A DNA stretch of 64,000 nt from Streptomyces spinoverrucosus (GTDB lineage: Bacteria; Actinomycetota; Actinomycetes; Streptomycetales; Streptomycetaceae). The translations under genes were made by a program, and so were the position numbers. The stretch is taken from assembly GCF_015712165.1 (NCBI RefSeq), contig NZ_JADPZX010000001.1:4295001-4359000 (forward strand). Direction: 5' to 3'. Below are positions 52,869-61,733 of the stretch, piece after piece. The stretch's first letter is position 1; each line of letters starts with the position of its first letter. The notes under the pieces are model-generated. The model worked only from the letters and a program-made list of their open reading frames with translations, was not told where the DNA came from and did no database searches.

Positions 52869-53473
52869 GCGCTCCAGGCTACCGGTGCGGGGTGAGCGCC
52901 CACGACTCACTATTCCAAGCCGCGGCTTACGTTCCGTTATGCGGTAATTGCCAGCTGTTGTGTGCCCTCGTCCGCCCTCGTCAATAAAGATCTTCCCGAT
53001 CCCTTGATCGGGGCAGTCGAAGGGCGGTCGGTTGACTGGATTTCCTTGTGGAGAACGGGACTTGGGGTCTCGGTTGTCCACAGGAATCCACACCCTCCGA
53101 AGAGTTATCCACAGGGTGTGCGGAAGATCTGTGGATTCGGAATTGATCAATCCGAAGCGCACCAGTGGATCTTTGGATTCCCATGGCAATCCTCCCTTAC
53201 GCCCACTTTCGAGTGGAAATGCATCGCTCCAAAGAGTTGACCGAAGGAAAAGAGTGGACGAAGGGTGACCTGCGGGCTGGTGGACGCCGCGAGGCCTTGT
53301 AGGGCGATTTGTCGACAGGGTCATGGTCCACTGTCGACTTGTCCCCAGGTCGAGAAGCGGACCTGTGGATAACGCCTGTGGATAACGAAAATATGCAGGT
53401 AGGACTGGTGAGGCTGGAGGGACTGGCCGACTGACCGGCTGGACCGGCTGACTGGCCGGAACCGGCTGACTTG
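52869..53473. other. serS-pheA gap with a DnaA-box cluster
   Basis: No gene is visible in these 605 bases. DnaA boxes: TTCTCCACA (minus) 53047-53055; TTGTCCACA (plus) 53074-53082; TTATCCACA (plus) 53105-53113; TTATCCACA (minus) 53364-53372 and 53377-53385. Weaker forms are GAATCCACA at 53084 (plus) and 53130 (minus), and TTGTCCCCA at 53339. The stretch 53120-53260 is A/T-richer than its surroundings. I infer a DnaA-binding region outside oriC. It also probably holds the serS promoter. Confidence 0.75.
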
Positions 53474-54406
53474 CTAGAACCGGCCGTCCTGGCACCGGGC
53501 CACCCAGTCCGCCGCCGACGTGAACTCGTCGTCCGACGTGCCGGGCAGCGGGGGCTGCACATCCGCCGGCTTCGCGTCCGCGCGGGGGTACGAGCCGAGG
53601 TAGCGCACCTGGAGGCAGATCCGCTTGAGCCCCATCAGCGCCTCGGCGACCCGGCGGTCGGAGATGTGACCCTCGGCGTCGATGCAGAAGCAGTAGTTGC
53701 CGATGCCGGCGCCGGTGGGCCGGGACTGGAGCAGCATCAGGTTGATGCCCCGGGTGGCGAACTCGCCCAGCAGGTCACGCAGGCCGCCGGGGTGGTCGTC
53801 GCGCTGCCACAGCACGACGGACGTCTTGTCGGCGCCGGACGGAGCGGCGGGCCGGGCGGGTCGGCCGACCAGGACGAACCGGGTCTGCGCGTTCTCCGCG
53901 TCGTGGATCCCGGTCTCCAGGGCCACCAGGCCGTACCGGGCGGCCGCGAACTCGCCCGCGAAGGCGGCGTCGTACTGGCCTTCCTGGACGAGCCGTGCGG
54001 CGTCCGCGTTCGAGGCGGCCGACTCCCAGATCGCGTCCGGGAGATGCTTCTTCAGCCAGTTGCGCACCTGCGGCTGGGCCGCCGGATGCGCGGAGACCGT
54101 CTTGATGTCCGACAGCTGGGTGCCCGGCCTGACCAGCAGCGCGAAGGTGATCGACAGCAGCACCTCGCGGTAGATCATCAGCGGCTCGCCCGCGACCAGC
54201 TCGTCGAGGGTGGTCGTGATGCCGCCCTCGACGGAGTTCTCGATCGGCACGAAGGCGGCCTCGGCCTCGCCCGAGCGCACCGCGTCCAGCGCTGACTGCA
54301 CGGACACGTACGGGATCAGCTCGCGGGTCGCCGCCTCCGGCAGCGTACGCAGAGCGACTTCGGTGAAGGTGCCCTCGGGACCGAGATACGCATAGCTCGC
54401 TGGCAT
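53474..54406 (-). CDS. pheA: Prephenate dehydratase
   Basis: This 310-residue enzyme converts prephenate to phenylpyruvate in phenylalanine synthesis. [70 protein letters not shown] is the catalytic domain start, with the ENS motif. [37 protein letters not shown] opens the ACT regulatory domain (about 190-280), where [23 protein letters not shown] senses phenylalanine. GGGTGAGGAC lies upstream of the ATG. No chorismate mutase domain is attached, as usual for actinobacteria. Confidence 0.96.
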   Translation of the reverse strand: MPASYAYLGPEGTFTEVALRTLPEAATRELIPYVSVQSALDAVRSGEAEAAFVPIENSVEGGITTTLDELVAGEPLMIYREVLLSITFALLVRPGTQLSDIKTVSAHPAAQPQVRNWLKKHLPDAIWESAASNADAARLVQEGQYDAAFAGEFAAARYGLVALETGIHDAENAQTRFVLVGRPARPAAPSGADKTSVVLWQRDDHPGGLRDLLGEFATRGINLMLLQSRPTGAGIGNYCFCIDAEGHISDRRVAEALMGLKRICLQVRYLGSYPRADAKPADVQPPLPGTSDDEFTSAADWVARCQDGRF

Positions 54407-54553
54407 GTCCTCACCCTAATGGGCCCCCGGGCGCCCGGCTCACGCGTCTCACGAGAGCCCCTCCCGTGAGTGAACGCGCCCCTTCCCCGCGCCCTTCCAG
54501 GGAGTGATCCGTGCGAGGAGCGGCCAGTGCTCGGAGTGCCCCCGCGGCACCAG

Positions 54554-55885
54554 TCACCCCTCCAGCAACCGCTGCCCCACATACTCCCCGTCCGCCGCCC
54601 CGCCCGGCACGGCGAACAGCCCGCTCGCCTCATGCCGGATGAACGGCGACAACGCGTCCCCCCGGTCCAGCTTCCGCTGCACGGTCACGAATCCCCGCAG
54701 CGGATCCGCCTGCCAGCAGATGAACAGCAGCCCGGCGTCCGGCACCCCGGCCCCGTCGAAACCGTCGTGGTACGAGAACGGGCGCCGCAGCATCGCCGCA
54801 CCCCCGTTCTGGTCGGGCCGGCTGATCCGCGCGTGCGCGTTGATCGGGACCACCAGGTTGCCCTCGGAGTCCGTCTTCTCCAGGTCCATCTCGGTCGTCT
54901 CGGACCCGCCCGACAGCGGCGCCCCGTCGGACTTGCGACGCCCGATGACGTCCTCCTGCTCCTTGAGCGAGAGCCGCTCCCAGTCGTCGAGGAGCATGCG
55001 GATGCGGCGTACGACGGCGTAGGAGCCGCCCGCCATCCACGTCGGGTCGGCCGCACCGGACTCCGGCACGAAGATCCGCCGGTCGAAGTCGGTCTCCGTC
55101 GGCTTCGGGTTCCGCGTCCCGTCAACCTGGCCCATCAGGTTGCGAGCCGTCATGGGGTGGGCCGTGGCCCCCGGCGACCGGTTGAAGCCGTTCATCTGCC
55201 AGCGGACCCGGGCCGCGCTGCCCGCGTCCTTCTGGATCGCGCGCAGGGCGTGAAACGCGACCAGGGAGTCGTTCGCGCCGATCTGCACCCACAGGTCGCC
55301 GTTGCTACGCGCCTTGTCGAGCTGGTCGGAGGAGAAGGCGGGCAGCGGATCGAGGGCGACCGGGCGCTGCTTCTCCAGACCCGTACGGCCGAAGAAGCTG
55401 TGCCCGAACCCGAAGGTGATCGTCAGCGACGACGGACCGGCGTCCCGCGCCACATCAGTGTCGCCGTCCCTCGCGGGCTCGCCCGCCATCAGCCGCCGGG
55501 CCGTCTCCGACCAGCGGCGCAGCAGTGCGGCCGCCTCCTTGCGGCCAGCGCCGGCGGCCAGGTCGAAGGCGATCAGGTGGCCGCGCGCCTGCATCGGCGT
55601 GGTGATGCCGGGCTGATGTTTCCCGTGAAACATCACCTGATCGGCGCCCAGCGAGGTGAGCGGCGCCGCCTGCGCGGGCGCGGCGGCATACCCGACGGCA
55701 CCGCCCGCCGCCCCCAGGACCAGCCCGGTCGCACCGGCGGTACCGAGCAGCGTCCGCCGCGAGACACCCTCCCTGGGGAGCGCGTCTGCCGAAACGGCCC
55801 CCATTGGTGGCCTCTCAGGCTTCTGCCCCTTGCGGGACTTCGGAAGGGACTGGTCAGCCGTCTGCTCGGCCGTGTGCTCAGCCAT
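54554..55885 (-). CDS. dtpA: Tat-exported DyP-type heme peroxidase (DtpA/EfeB type)
   Basis: The product is 443 residues. A twin-Arg signal (VSRRTLLGTAGATGLVLGAAGGAVGYAAAPAQA) marks export of a folded protein. The peroxidase follows, with MGQVDGTRNP (G-x-x-D-G motif, catalytic Asp) and the C-terminal half containing GAAMLRRPFSYHDGFDG, RPFSYHDG being typical of the DyP B/EfeB branch. It belongs to the cluster with CopCD, PCu(A)C and Sco1 genes. In S. lividans the orthologue (DtpA) is reported in copper-linked development. A degenerate parS lies in the coding sequence, translated near MFHGKH. Confidence 0.92.
   Translation of the reverse strand: MAEHTAEQTADQSLPKSRKGQKPERPPMGAVSADALPREGVSRRTLLGTAGATGLVLGAAGGAVGYAAAPAQAAPLTSLGADQVMFHGKHQPGITTPMQARGHLIAFDLAAGAGRKEAAALLRRWSETARRLMAGEPARDGDTDVARDAGPSSLTITFGFGHSFFGRTGLEKQRPVALDPLPAFSSDQLDKARSNGDLWVQIGANDSLVAFHALRAIQKDAGSAARVRWQMNGFNRSPGATAHPMTARNLMGQVDGTRNPKPTETDFDRRIFVPESGAADPTWMAGGSYAVVRRIRMLLDDWERLSLKEQEDVIGRRKSDGAPLSGGSETTEMDLEKTDSEGNLVVPINAHARISRPDQNGGAAMLRRPFSYHDGFDGAGVPDAGLLFICWQADPLRGFVTVQRKLDRGDALSPFIRHEASGLFAVPGGAADGEYVGQRLLEG
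55618..55631. other. Degenerate parS in dtpA
   Basis: GTTTCCCGTGAAAC (one mismatch, A to C) inside the DyP peroxidase gene. The surrounding bases (GAT/ATC) extend the symmetry. Confidence 0.55.
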
Positions 55886-55894
55886 GGTGATGTT

Positions 55895-57952
55895 TCAGCC
55901 GATCTGCGCGTTCTTGGAGACGGTCACCTGGTCGATGTCGGAGGTCCGCACGGTCGCGGCGATCTCCCACTCGCCCGCCATGGGGATCTGCACTCCGCTC
56001 GCCGACCAGTGGCCGGTGGTGATGTGGTCGGGGACGACGGGCAGGGGCCCGATGTTCTTGGACTCCAGGGTGAAGGCGACCTTCACCTCGGGGATGTCGA
56101 AGGCCCGCCCGTTGGGGCGCTGCACGTAGACGTGCATCTCGTTGCCGCCGACACGCGCGGGGTCGATGTCGACCCGTACGACGCCCTTGCCGTCCTCGCC
56201 GCCCGCGTCGAAGGCCATGTCCAGGGTGACCACCCCGGCGGCCGAGGACGCGGCCGACGACGAGGACGCGGCGGCCGCCTCGGCCTCCTCCACCGTGCGT
56301 CCCGGCTCGGTGGACGTCAGAGCGGTCGTCACCGCGAGCAGGACCACCGCGACGCCCGCCTCGGCCAGCACCGAGCGGCGCAGCCCGAAACGGTTCGGAT
56401 CGGCGTCCCGCTCCCGCTTCTGCCGGGCCACGTCCACGGCGGCCCGCTGCCGCGCGAGCTGGGCGGCCCGCTTCGAGTCCCCGGCACCGGCCCCCTTGGT
56501 CTCCCCGGCACCGGCCCCCTTGGTCTCCCCGGCACCGGCCCCCTTGGTCTCCCCGGAACCAGCGCCCTTGGAGTCCCCGGAACCAGCCCCCTCGGAGTCT
56601 CTGGCACCGGCACCGGCACCGGCACCGGAACCGGGACCGCCCCCCTTCGCGCCCCTACTGGAAGTCGCCCGCGCCCCGGCCTCGGCTCGCTCCCGCCGCT
56701 TCCCGGCCCCACCAGCGACCACGGAGTCCGCCAACCGCGAGGTCCACCGCCGCGAAATCCGCGCAACGCCGACCAGCAGCACCACCAGCCCCACCTTGAC
56801 CAGCAGCAACTGCCCGTACCCCGTCCCGGTGAGCGCCGACCAGGAGCCGACCTGCCGCCACGACTGGTAGAGGCCGGTCACGACCAGCGCGATCACGCTG
56901 CCGAAGGCGATCTGCGAGAACCGCCGCACCGCACTCGCCTCGAGCGGAGTCCCGGCCGGCGCCCGGTACAGCGAGACCAGCAAGGCACTCAGCCCACCGA
57001 GCCAGGCCGCCACCGCCAGCAGATGGACGACGTCGACCGGCATCGCGATCCCCGGCTGCAGCCCGGTGGACGCATGCTCGGCCATCGCCCAGGTCGCGGC
57101 GATCCCCGCAGCCACGACACCCCCGCCGAGCGCCAGCCCGAACGTCAGATCCCGCTTCTCGTCGTCGTCCCGTTTCTCGTACGCCCCGAAGAGCACGGCG
57201 ATGAACAGCGCCGCCGCCGCGAGCAGCAGCAGCCGCGACACGAGCGCCGCCCCCGTCTTGGTCTGCAGCACCTGCCCGAGCAGATCGAGGTCGAAGACGT
57301 CGCCGAGCGCCCCGGACCGCGTGTATGAGCCGCGCAGCAACAGCAGCCCCAGCGTCGCCGCCGTGAGCGCCACCCACCCCGAGACGACAAGCCGCTGCAC
57401 GGCCCGCACGCCCGCCCCGCGCGGCCAGCAGGCCAGCACGAACGCGGCCCCACCCGCCAGCACGATGAATCCGGCGTACGACATGTACCGCCCGAACCCG
57501 TACAGCCATCCGACGACCCCGCCCTCGGCCGTCTGCTCCGTCACCGAGACGGAGGTCGACGAGGGCGCGCCGATGGAGAAGGTGTAGGCGCCGGAGACGG
57601 GATGGCTGTCGGCGGACACCACCTGGTAGGCCACCGTGTACGTGCCGTCGGGCAGGCCCGAGTGCAGGTTCACGGCGTACGTCGTCCCGCTGACGCTGCT
57701 CGCCTCGCCGGTGTCGGCCCGCTCGCCCTTGGGGTCGAGGACCTTCAGCGAGTCGTCGGAGAGCGAGACGGCCTCGGAGAAGGTGAGTGAGACCTGCTCC
57801 GGGGCCTTGTCGACCACCGCCCCCTGCTGGGGGTCGCTGCCGGTCAGCGCGGCGTGCGCGGAGGCGGACCCGGCGCTGCCGAGCAGCAGCCCGGCGGCGG
57901 CCAGGAGCAGCAGCAGCAGGCTTCGGAGGCGGGGAGCGATGGTCGGTGTCAA
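55895..57952 (-). CDS. CopC-CopD fusion, copper-handling membrane protein
   Basis: The product is 685 residues from TTG 57952. A signal peptide (LRSLLLLLLAAAGLLLGSAGSASA) precedes HAALTGSDPQQGAVVDKAPEQVSLTFSEAVSL, a CopC domain whose mature His-1 and D/H ligands bind Cu(II). About eight helices of a CopD domain follow. Then comes a charged cytoplasmic stretch with an eight-residue Gly/Ala/Lys repeat (GAGAGETK; 24-bp repeats at 56475-56600), one more helix, and a YtkA-like C-terminal domain (TLDMAFDAGGEDGKG...HVYVQRPNGRAFDIPEVKVAFTLES). It is 13 bases before the PCu(A)C gene's end. Role: copper uptake or storage. Confidence 0.88.
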   Translation of the reverse strand: MTPTIAPRLRSLLLLLLAAAGLLLGSAGSASAHAALTGSDPQQGAVVDKAPEQVSLTFSEAVSLSDDSLKVLDPKGERADTGEASSVSGTTYAVNLHSGLPDGTYTVAYQVVSADSHPVSGAYTFSIGAPSSTSVSVTEQTAEGGVVGWLYGFGRYMSYAGFIVLAGGAAFVLACWPRGAGVRAVQRLVVSGWVALTAATLGLLLLRGSYTRSGALGDVFDLDLLGQVLQTKTGAALVSRLLLLAAAALFIAVLFGAYEKRDDDEKRDLTFGLALGGGVVAAGIAATWAMAEHASTGLQPGIAMPVDVVHLLAVAAWLGGLSALLVSLYRAPAGTPLEASAVRRFSQIAFGSVIALVVTGLYQSWRQVGSWSALTGTGYGQLLLVKVGLVVLLVGVARISRRWTSRLADSVVAGGAGKRRERAEAGARATSSRGAKGGGPGSGAGAGAGARDSEGAGSGDSKGAGSGETKGAGAGETKGAGAGETKGAGAGDSKRAAQLARQRAAVDVARQKRERDADPNRFGLRRSVLAEAGVAVVLLAVTTALTSTEPGRTVEEAEAAAASSSSAASSAAGVVTLDMAFDAGGEDGKGVVRVDIDPARVGGNEMHVYVQRPNGRAFDIPEVKVAFTLESKNIGPLPVVPDHITTGHWSASGVQIPMAGEWEIAATVRTSDIDQVTVSKNAQIG
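56475..56600. repeat. 24-bp tandem repeats in the CopC-CopD gene
   Basis: Five imperfect 24-base units (GGTCTCCCCGGCACCGGCCC and variants on the plus strand) encode the Gly/Ala/Glu/Lys repeats between helices. Unit number may vary among strains. Confidence 0.85.
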
Positions 57953-57965
57953 GGTGGTCCCTCCC

Positions 57966-58421
57966 TCAGTGCCCGGAATCCGGGGTGTACGTCGCGGACT
58001 TCACCGGCATCTCCACCGTGACGGGCTCCGACTCGGCGAAGTGCAGTTCGACGGAGACCGTCTCGCCCTGCTTCGGCTTGCGCTTCAGCCGCTCGAACAT
58101 CAGATGGTTTCCGCCGCTCTTGAGCACGAGTTCGCCGTGCGCGGGCACGGGGAGCTCCTTGACCTCCTGCATCGCCGAGTCCACCGTCTCGTGCACGGTC
58201 ACCTCGCCGATGTCGCTGGTCACGGAGGTCAACTCGTCCTCCGTACCGCCCTTGTTGGCGATGGTCAGAAAGCCCGCCGCCATGGAGTCCGAGACGGGCT
58301 GCGGCATGTAGGCGGCGTTGACGGACAGGTCCGCCTTCGAGTCCGCCGCCGAGCTCGAGCCGCACCCCGCGAGCGCCAGCGCCCCGGCCAGCGCGGCGGC
58401 CGTCACCGCCGTACGCCTCAC
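57966..58421 (-). CDS. ecuC: PCu(A)C-family periplasmic copper chaperone (ECuC)
   Basis: This 151-residue lipoprotein starts at GTG 58421. Signal with lipobox ALAGCG (Cys at about 20). The domain has the Cu(I) ligand pattern: AAYMPQPVSDSMAAGFLTI (Met-rich), VTVHETVDSAMQEV (H-x-n-M) and GGNHLMFERLKRKPKQGETV (H-x-M). Such proteins deliver Cu(I) to the Cu-A centre of cytochrome oxidase. Its start overlaps the sco stop by four bases (GTGA), so both are coupled. The S. lividans orthologue is known as ECuC. Confidence 0.92.
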   Translation of the reverse strand: MRRTAVTAAALAGALALAGCGSSSAADSKADLSVNAAYMPQPVSDSMAAGFLTIANKGGTEDELTSVTSDIGEVTVHETVDSAMQEVKELPVPAHGELVLKSGGNHLMFERLKRKPKQGETVSVELHFAESEPVTVEMPVKSATYTPDSGH

Positions 58422-59071
58422 GGCTTCTCCCCCTTGACGAGCTTGGGGAGGTCCTTGATGTAGTCGTCGACGGTGGCGTCCTCGCCGTAGAGGACGTAAC
58501 CCGCGTCGGTCTTCGGTGAGAACGCGACGACCTGCGTGCCGTGCGTGGAGACGATCTTGCCCTTCTCCTTGTGCGGCGGCTCGATCGAGATGCCGAGCGT
58601 GCGGGCGCCGGCCTGGATGGTGTCGAAGTCGCCGGTCAGGCCGACGACTTGGGGATCGATGCCCTTGAGCCACTTGCCGAGCGCGGCCGGGGTGTCCCGG
58701 TCGGGGTCGGTGGTGACGAACACGATCCGCAGCTCGTCCTGCTGCGCCTTGGGCAGCTTGGTCTTGGCGACGGCGATGTTGTTCATCGTCAGCGGGCAGA
58801 CGTCGGGGCAGTTGGTGTAGCCGAAGTAGATCAGCGTCGGCTTGCCCGCGGTCTCCTTGCGGAGGTCGTACTTCTCGCCCTTCGTGTCCGTCAGTACCAG
58901 ATCCGGCTTCTCGAACGGCTGGTCGAGGACGGTGGCCGCCTTGCGGGAGCCGGCGTCCTCGGAGACGACGGAGACGGGCGAGTTGCCGTCGTCGCCCCCG
59001 CCGCCGCAGGCGGACAGGGTCAGGGTGGCGGCGGCGAGCAGCGCGGCCGCCGTGAACGTCTTCTTGCGCAT
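58418..59071 (-). CDS. sco: Sco1/SenC copper-thioredoxin
   Basis: This 217-residue lipoprotein has a signal of about 20 residues ending LTLSACGG (lipobox). The thioredoxin-like domain has YFGYTNCPDVCPLTMNNIA, where C-P-D-V-C-P holds the two copper Cys, and the third ligand His in VSTHGTQVVAFSPK. These are all Sco1 signatures. It inserts copper into cytochrome oxidase subunit II and other enzymes. Starts at ATG 59071. It is followed closely by ecuC on the same strand. Confidence 0.93.
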   Translation of the reverse strand: MRKKTFTAAALLAAATLTLSACGGGGDDGNSPVSVVSEDAGSRKAATVLDQPFEKPDLVLTDTKGEKYDLRKETAGKPTLIYFGYTNCPDVCPLTMNNIAVAKTKLPKAQQDELRIVFVTTDPDRDTPAALGKWLKGIDPQVVGLTGDFDTIQAGARTLGISIEPPHKEKGKIVSTHGTQVVAFSPKTDAGYVLYGEDATVDDYIKDLPKLVKGEKP

Positions 59072-59099
59072 AGAAAAATGTCCCAGATGTCTCACTAGT

Positions 59100-59117
59100 C
59101 CCCGGCGCGCGCCGGGG
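59100..59117. terminator. 18-bp GC palindrome between ycnI and sco
   Basis: CCCCGGCGCGCGCCGGGG is perfectly self-complementary. It lies 72 bases after the YcnI-like gene stop and 29 bases before the sco ATG on the minus strand. It could reduce read-through between the two. Confidence 0.45.
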
Positions 59118-59189
59118 GCGTACACAGATGCCTTACGGGGCGTAGGGCAGGTGCGTGCGCCCCGGCGCACACCGTCGGAGCGGGATGCG

Positions 59190-59942
59190 TCAGGCGGCGG
59201 TGTCGCGCCGACGGCCGGCCAGGACGCCGTACGCCACACCGGCCGCGCCGACGACGATGCCGACGACGCCGAGGACGCGGGCGGTGGTGTCGGTGCTGTC
59301 GGCCGGCTCGGCGGCCTCGGCGGTGGTGTTGGCGGCGGCGGCCGAGGCGTCGTCAGAAGGCTCGTCGGAGGGCTTCTCGGACCCCGACGAACCGTGGTGG
59401 TCGCCCTCGGCGGCGGACAGCTCCAGCACGGGCGCCGGGTTCTCCGGCTCCTCCTGGCCCTCCTGCGGCACCTCGATCCAGCGCACGACCTCGTCGTTGG
59501 AGTACGTCTGGATCGCCTTGAAGACGAGCTCGTCGGCGTCCTCGGGCAGCGCGCCCACGGAGACCGGGAACTTCTGGAAGTAGCCCGGCTCGATGCCCTT
59601 GCCGTCGGAGGTCCAGGTGACCTTGCTGACCGCCTCGGTGATCTGGTGGCCGTGCGACTCGATCGGCTTGTCCAGCTTGGACTTGGTGACCTCGACCTTC
59701 CAGCCCGGCACCGGCTCCGGCATCACCGAGGACAGCGGGTGCTCGGTCGGGAAGCTGACCTCCAGCTTGGTGGTCGAGGCGTTGTCGCGCTCGTTGGGGA
59801 CCTTGAAGTCGACGACCGCGTAGCCGCCCTTGGCGGCCGTGCCCTCGGGCTGCACGGTGACGTGCGCGAAGCAGGGGGTGGACAGGACGACGACGGCCGA
59901 GACGGCGACGGCACCGGCGGCGGCGAGACGGGAAGCCTTCAT
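59190..59942 (-). CDS. YcnI-like copper-binding membrane-anchored protein (DUF1775)
   Basis: The product is 250 residues. MKASRLAAAGAVAVSAVVVLSTPCFAHVTVQPEG is a signal peptide whose cleavage leaves an N-terminal His (HVTVQPEG), the copper ligand of YcnI proteins. The DUF1775 domain spans about 27-170 (YAVVDFKVPNERDNASTTKLEVSFP...YFQKFPVSVGALP). An acidic/Ala linker and one C-terminal helix (VLGVVGIVVGAAGVAYGVLAG) anchor it in the membrane. Start ATG 59942. It completes the copper cluster. Starts a minus-strand unit with sco, ecuC and copCD likely downstream. Confidence 0.9.
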   Translation of the reverse strand: MKASRLAAAGAVAVSAVVVLSTPCFAHVTVQPEGTAAKGGYAVVDFKVPNERDNASTTKLEVSFPTEHPLSSVMPEPVPGWKVEVTKSKLDKPIESHGHQITEAVSKVTWTSDGKGIEPGYFQKFPVSVGALPEDADELVFKAIQTYSNDEVVRWIEVPQEGQEEPENPAPVLELSAAEGDHHGSSGSEKPSDEPSDDASAAAANTTAEAAEPADSTDTTARVLGVVGIVVGAAGVAYGVLAGRRRDTAA

Positions 59943-60112
59943 GGCGATGAGCACTCCACTTCGAGTGAGATTCCGTTGGTGAAGAGGGGTACGCGCGCGT
60001 GGAGGTGCCCGTTGAGGGCCCCACGAAATCTTGAGGTCCGGCAAAGGAACCGTACGCGCGCGTGCCGCGCGACGGCGGCGGCCCACGGAAGGAAGTGGCG
60101 GCGCGCGTCGCG

Positions 60113-60928
60113 TCAGGCGGCGAGAACGAGCACGGCGGCAGGCGGTCCGCGCCGGATCACGGTGTGCTGGAGTGCGGTGGTACGAGGCTCGGTGACCGCT
60201 CGTGCGCAAGCGCGCCGCAAGCGCGGGCCGGCGTCCGGGGCCCCCGGGAGCCCGGCACGCAGGGCGCGCGCCAGCGCGAACGCCGCGCGCAGGGACCGTA
60301 CGAGCGCCCCCTCCGCGACCGAATGCGCCGAGAGTTCGGCGATCCGCAGCAGGGCGAGATCACCGCGGCGCAGCAGCCAGCCCGCGACGACCGCCGCGAG
60401 GAGGTGACCGAGCAGCATGGGCAGGGCGGGCAGCAGCGCGGCGGAGGAGTCGGCGGCGGTGGACATGGCGTCCGCAGGGTGATGCACGGCGTGCGCGCCC
60501 GAGCCTGCGCCGCCCGGATACAGCCGCGCCTCCACGAGGATCCGCTGGGCCTGCACCGGACTGAGTGCCGCCGTTGTGGTCCCGCACACCAGCCGCGCGG
60601 CCTGCTCGACCAGCGCGGCGTCGTGCTGCGCGGCGTCGGTCGCCGCCGTACCGTGCTGCCCCAGCCCGAACAGCGTGTGCAGGACGGTCTGTCCGACGGC
60701 CAGCAGCGCCGCGATCCCGGGCAGCGAGCGCTCCCGCCCGGCGAGCGGCGCGGCGACCACGAGCACGCCCAGGAACCCCGCGCCCAGCGTCCACAGCGGA
60801 ACCGCGGCGCAGGAGGCGATGGCGTGCCCGGCCCCGGACAGCACGACGCAGACCGCGGCGAAGACCGCGGCCCGCAGAATCCGGAGCCCGGCTCCGGGGC
60901 GCACCGTGCGCGGGTGGGGGGCAGACAT
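60113..60928 (-). CDS. Hypothetical integral membrane protein
   Basis: This 271-residue membrane protein has about five or six hydrophobic helices (AAVFAAVCVVLSGAGHAIA; VPLWTLGAGFLGVLVVAAPLAG; SLPGIAALLAVGQTVLHTLFGLGQHG; ALLPALPMLLGHLLAAVVAGWLL) and a basic C-terminus (RTTALQHTVIRRGPPAAVLVLAA). The His-containing segments (H-A-I-A, HTLFGLGQHG, AHAVHHPADAM) near helices are the kind seen in membrane proteins next to copper genes, but I do not recognise a family. It lies just downstream of the divergent gap at 60929-61196 and 170 bases upstream of ycnI. Confidence 0.75.
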   Translation of the reverse strand: MSAPHPRTVRPGAGLRILRAAVFAAVCVVLSGAGHAIASCAAVPLWTLGAGFLGVLVVAAPLAGRERSLPGIAALLAVGQTVLHTLFGLGQHGTAATDAAQHDAALVEQAARLVCGTTTAALSPVQAQRILVEARLYPGGAGSGAHAVHHPADAMSTAADSSAALLPALPMLLGHLLAAVVAGWLLRRGDLALLRIAELSAHSVAEGALVRSLRAAFALARALRAGLPGAPDAGPRLRRACARAVTEPRTTALQHTVIRRGPPAAVLVLAA

Positions 60929-61196
60929 GGCGGGGTCATCATCGCACTGGGCTTATCGCGGCCATACGGCAGGTCCGCAAGATTCCGTACGATCCAGAAG
61001 GCCCCATTTTGCTGTGACTTGCCCGGCGCCCCTGCTACCGCCGGTCACCCGTCTGGAACACTCAGGTCCCACATACACCGTCCGCCACCTTCAGCACATC
61101 CCCCGTATGGGCGGCATCACGTTGAATCCGCGCTTACATACGCGTACGCGCGGTAATACGTAACGGTATGTCGAGCCGCGGCCAGGAGGCTGGAGC

Positions 61197-61649
61197 ATGA
61201 GCATCTGGTGGTCACTCCATCTGCGGCGCGAGGCCGCGAGCGTGCCGCTCGCCCGGCGCCTGCTGCTCGGCACGATGGAGACGGCGGGTGTCGACCCCGA
61301 CGTCTCGTACGACCTCTCCGTCGCCCTCACCGAGGCCTGCGCGAACGCCGTGGAGCACGGCGGGGACGCCGCGCACGGCCGCTCCTCGGGGGCGTACCGG
61401 GTCACCGCCTACCTGGACGGCGAGAAGTGCCGCATCGAGGTCACCGACTCCGGTCCGGGCTTCGCCCGCCCGCACCCGCGCCCGCTGCCCGCCCGTACCG
61501 ACGCCGAACACGGCCGCGGCCTGTGCCTCATCGAGGAACTCGCCGACCACGTCCACATCGGCAACAACCCCGGCCGGGACGGAGCCGTGGTGAGCTTCGA
61601 CAAGATCCTCAAGTGGAGAGAGGACGCGCCGCTGATGACGGCGTCCTGA
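61197..61649 (+). CDS. Anti-sigma-type serine kinase (HATPase domain)
   Basis: This 150-residue protein is a lone HATPase_c domain: MSIWWSLHLRREAASVPLARRLLLGTMETAGVDPDVSYDLSVALTEACANAVEHGGDA (N-box-like E-A-C-A-N-A-V-E-H), EVTDSGPGFA (G1 box), RTDAEHGRGLCLIEELADHVHI. It resembles RsbW/SpoIIAB-like kinases that bind and phosphorylate anti-sigma-factor antagonists. AGGAGG lies upstream of the ATG. The SpoIIE-type phosphatase at the window end may be a functional partner, although PepP lies between. Which sigma factor is targeted is unknown. Confidence 0.9.
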   Translation: MSIWWSLHLRREAASVPLARRLLLGTMETAGVDPDVSYDLSVALTEACANAVEHGGDAAHGRSSGAYRVTAYLDGEKCRIEVTDSGPGFARPHPRPLPARTDAEHGRGLCLIEELADHVHIGNNPGRDGAVVSFDKILKWREDAPLMTAS

Positions 61650-61689
61650 GGGCGCTGTTCCTGGACGCCCTGCCCGCGCGCAAGTGAAA

Positions 61690-61717
61690 GGCCGGGCACC
61701 TCACCAGGTGCCCGGCC
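61690..61717. terminator. Bidirectional hairpin terminator
   Basis: A perfect 12-base stem (61690-61701 with 61706-61717) with CACC loop lies between the convergent kinase and PepP genes. One of the strongest hairpins in the window. Confidence 0.8.
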
Positions 61718-61733
61718 CTCGACCTCGTACGGC

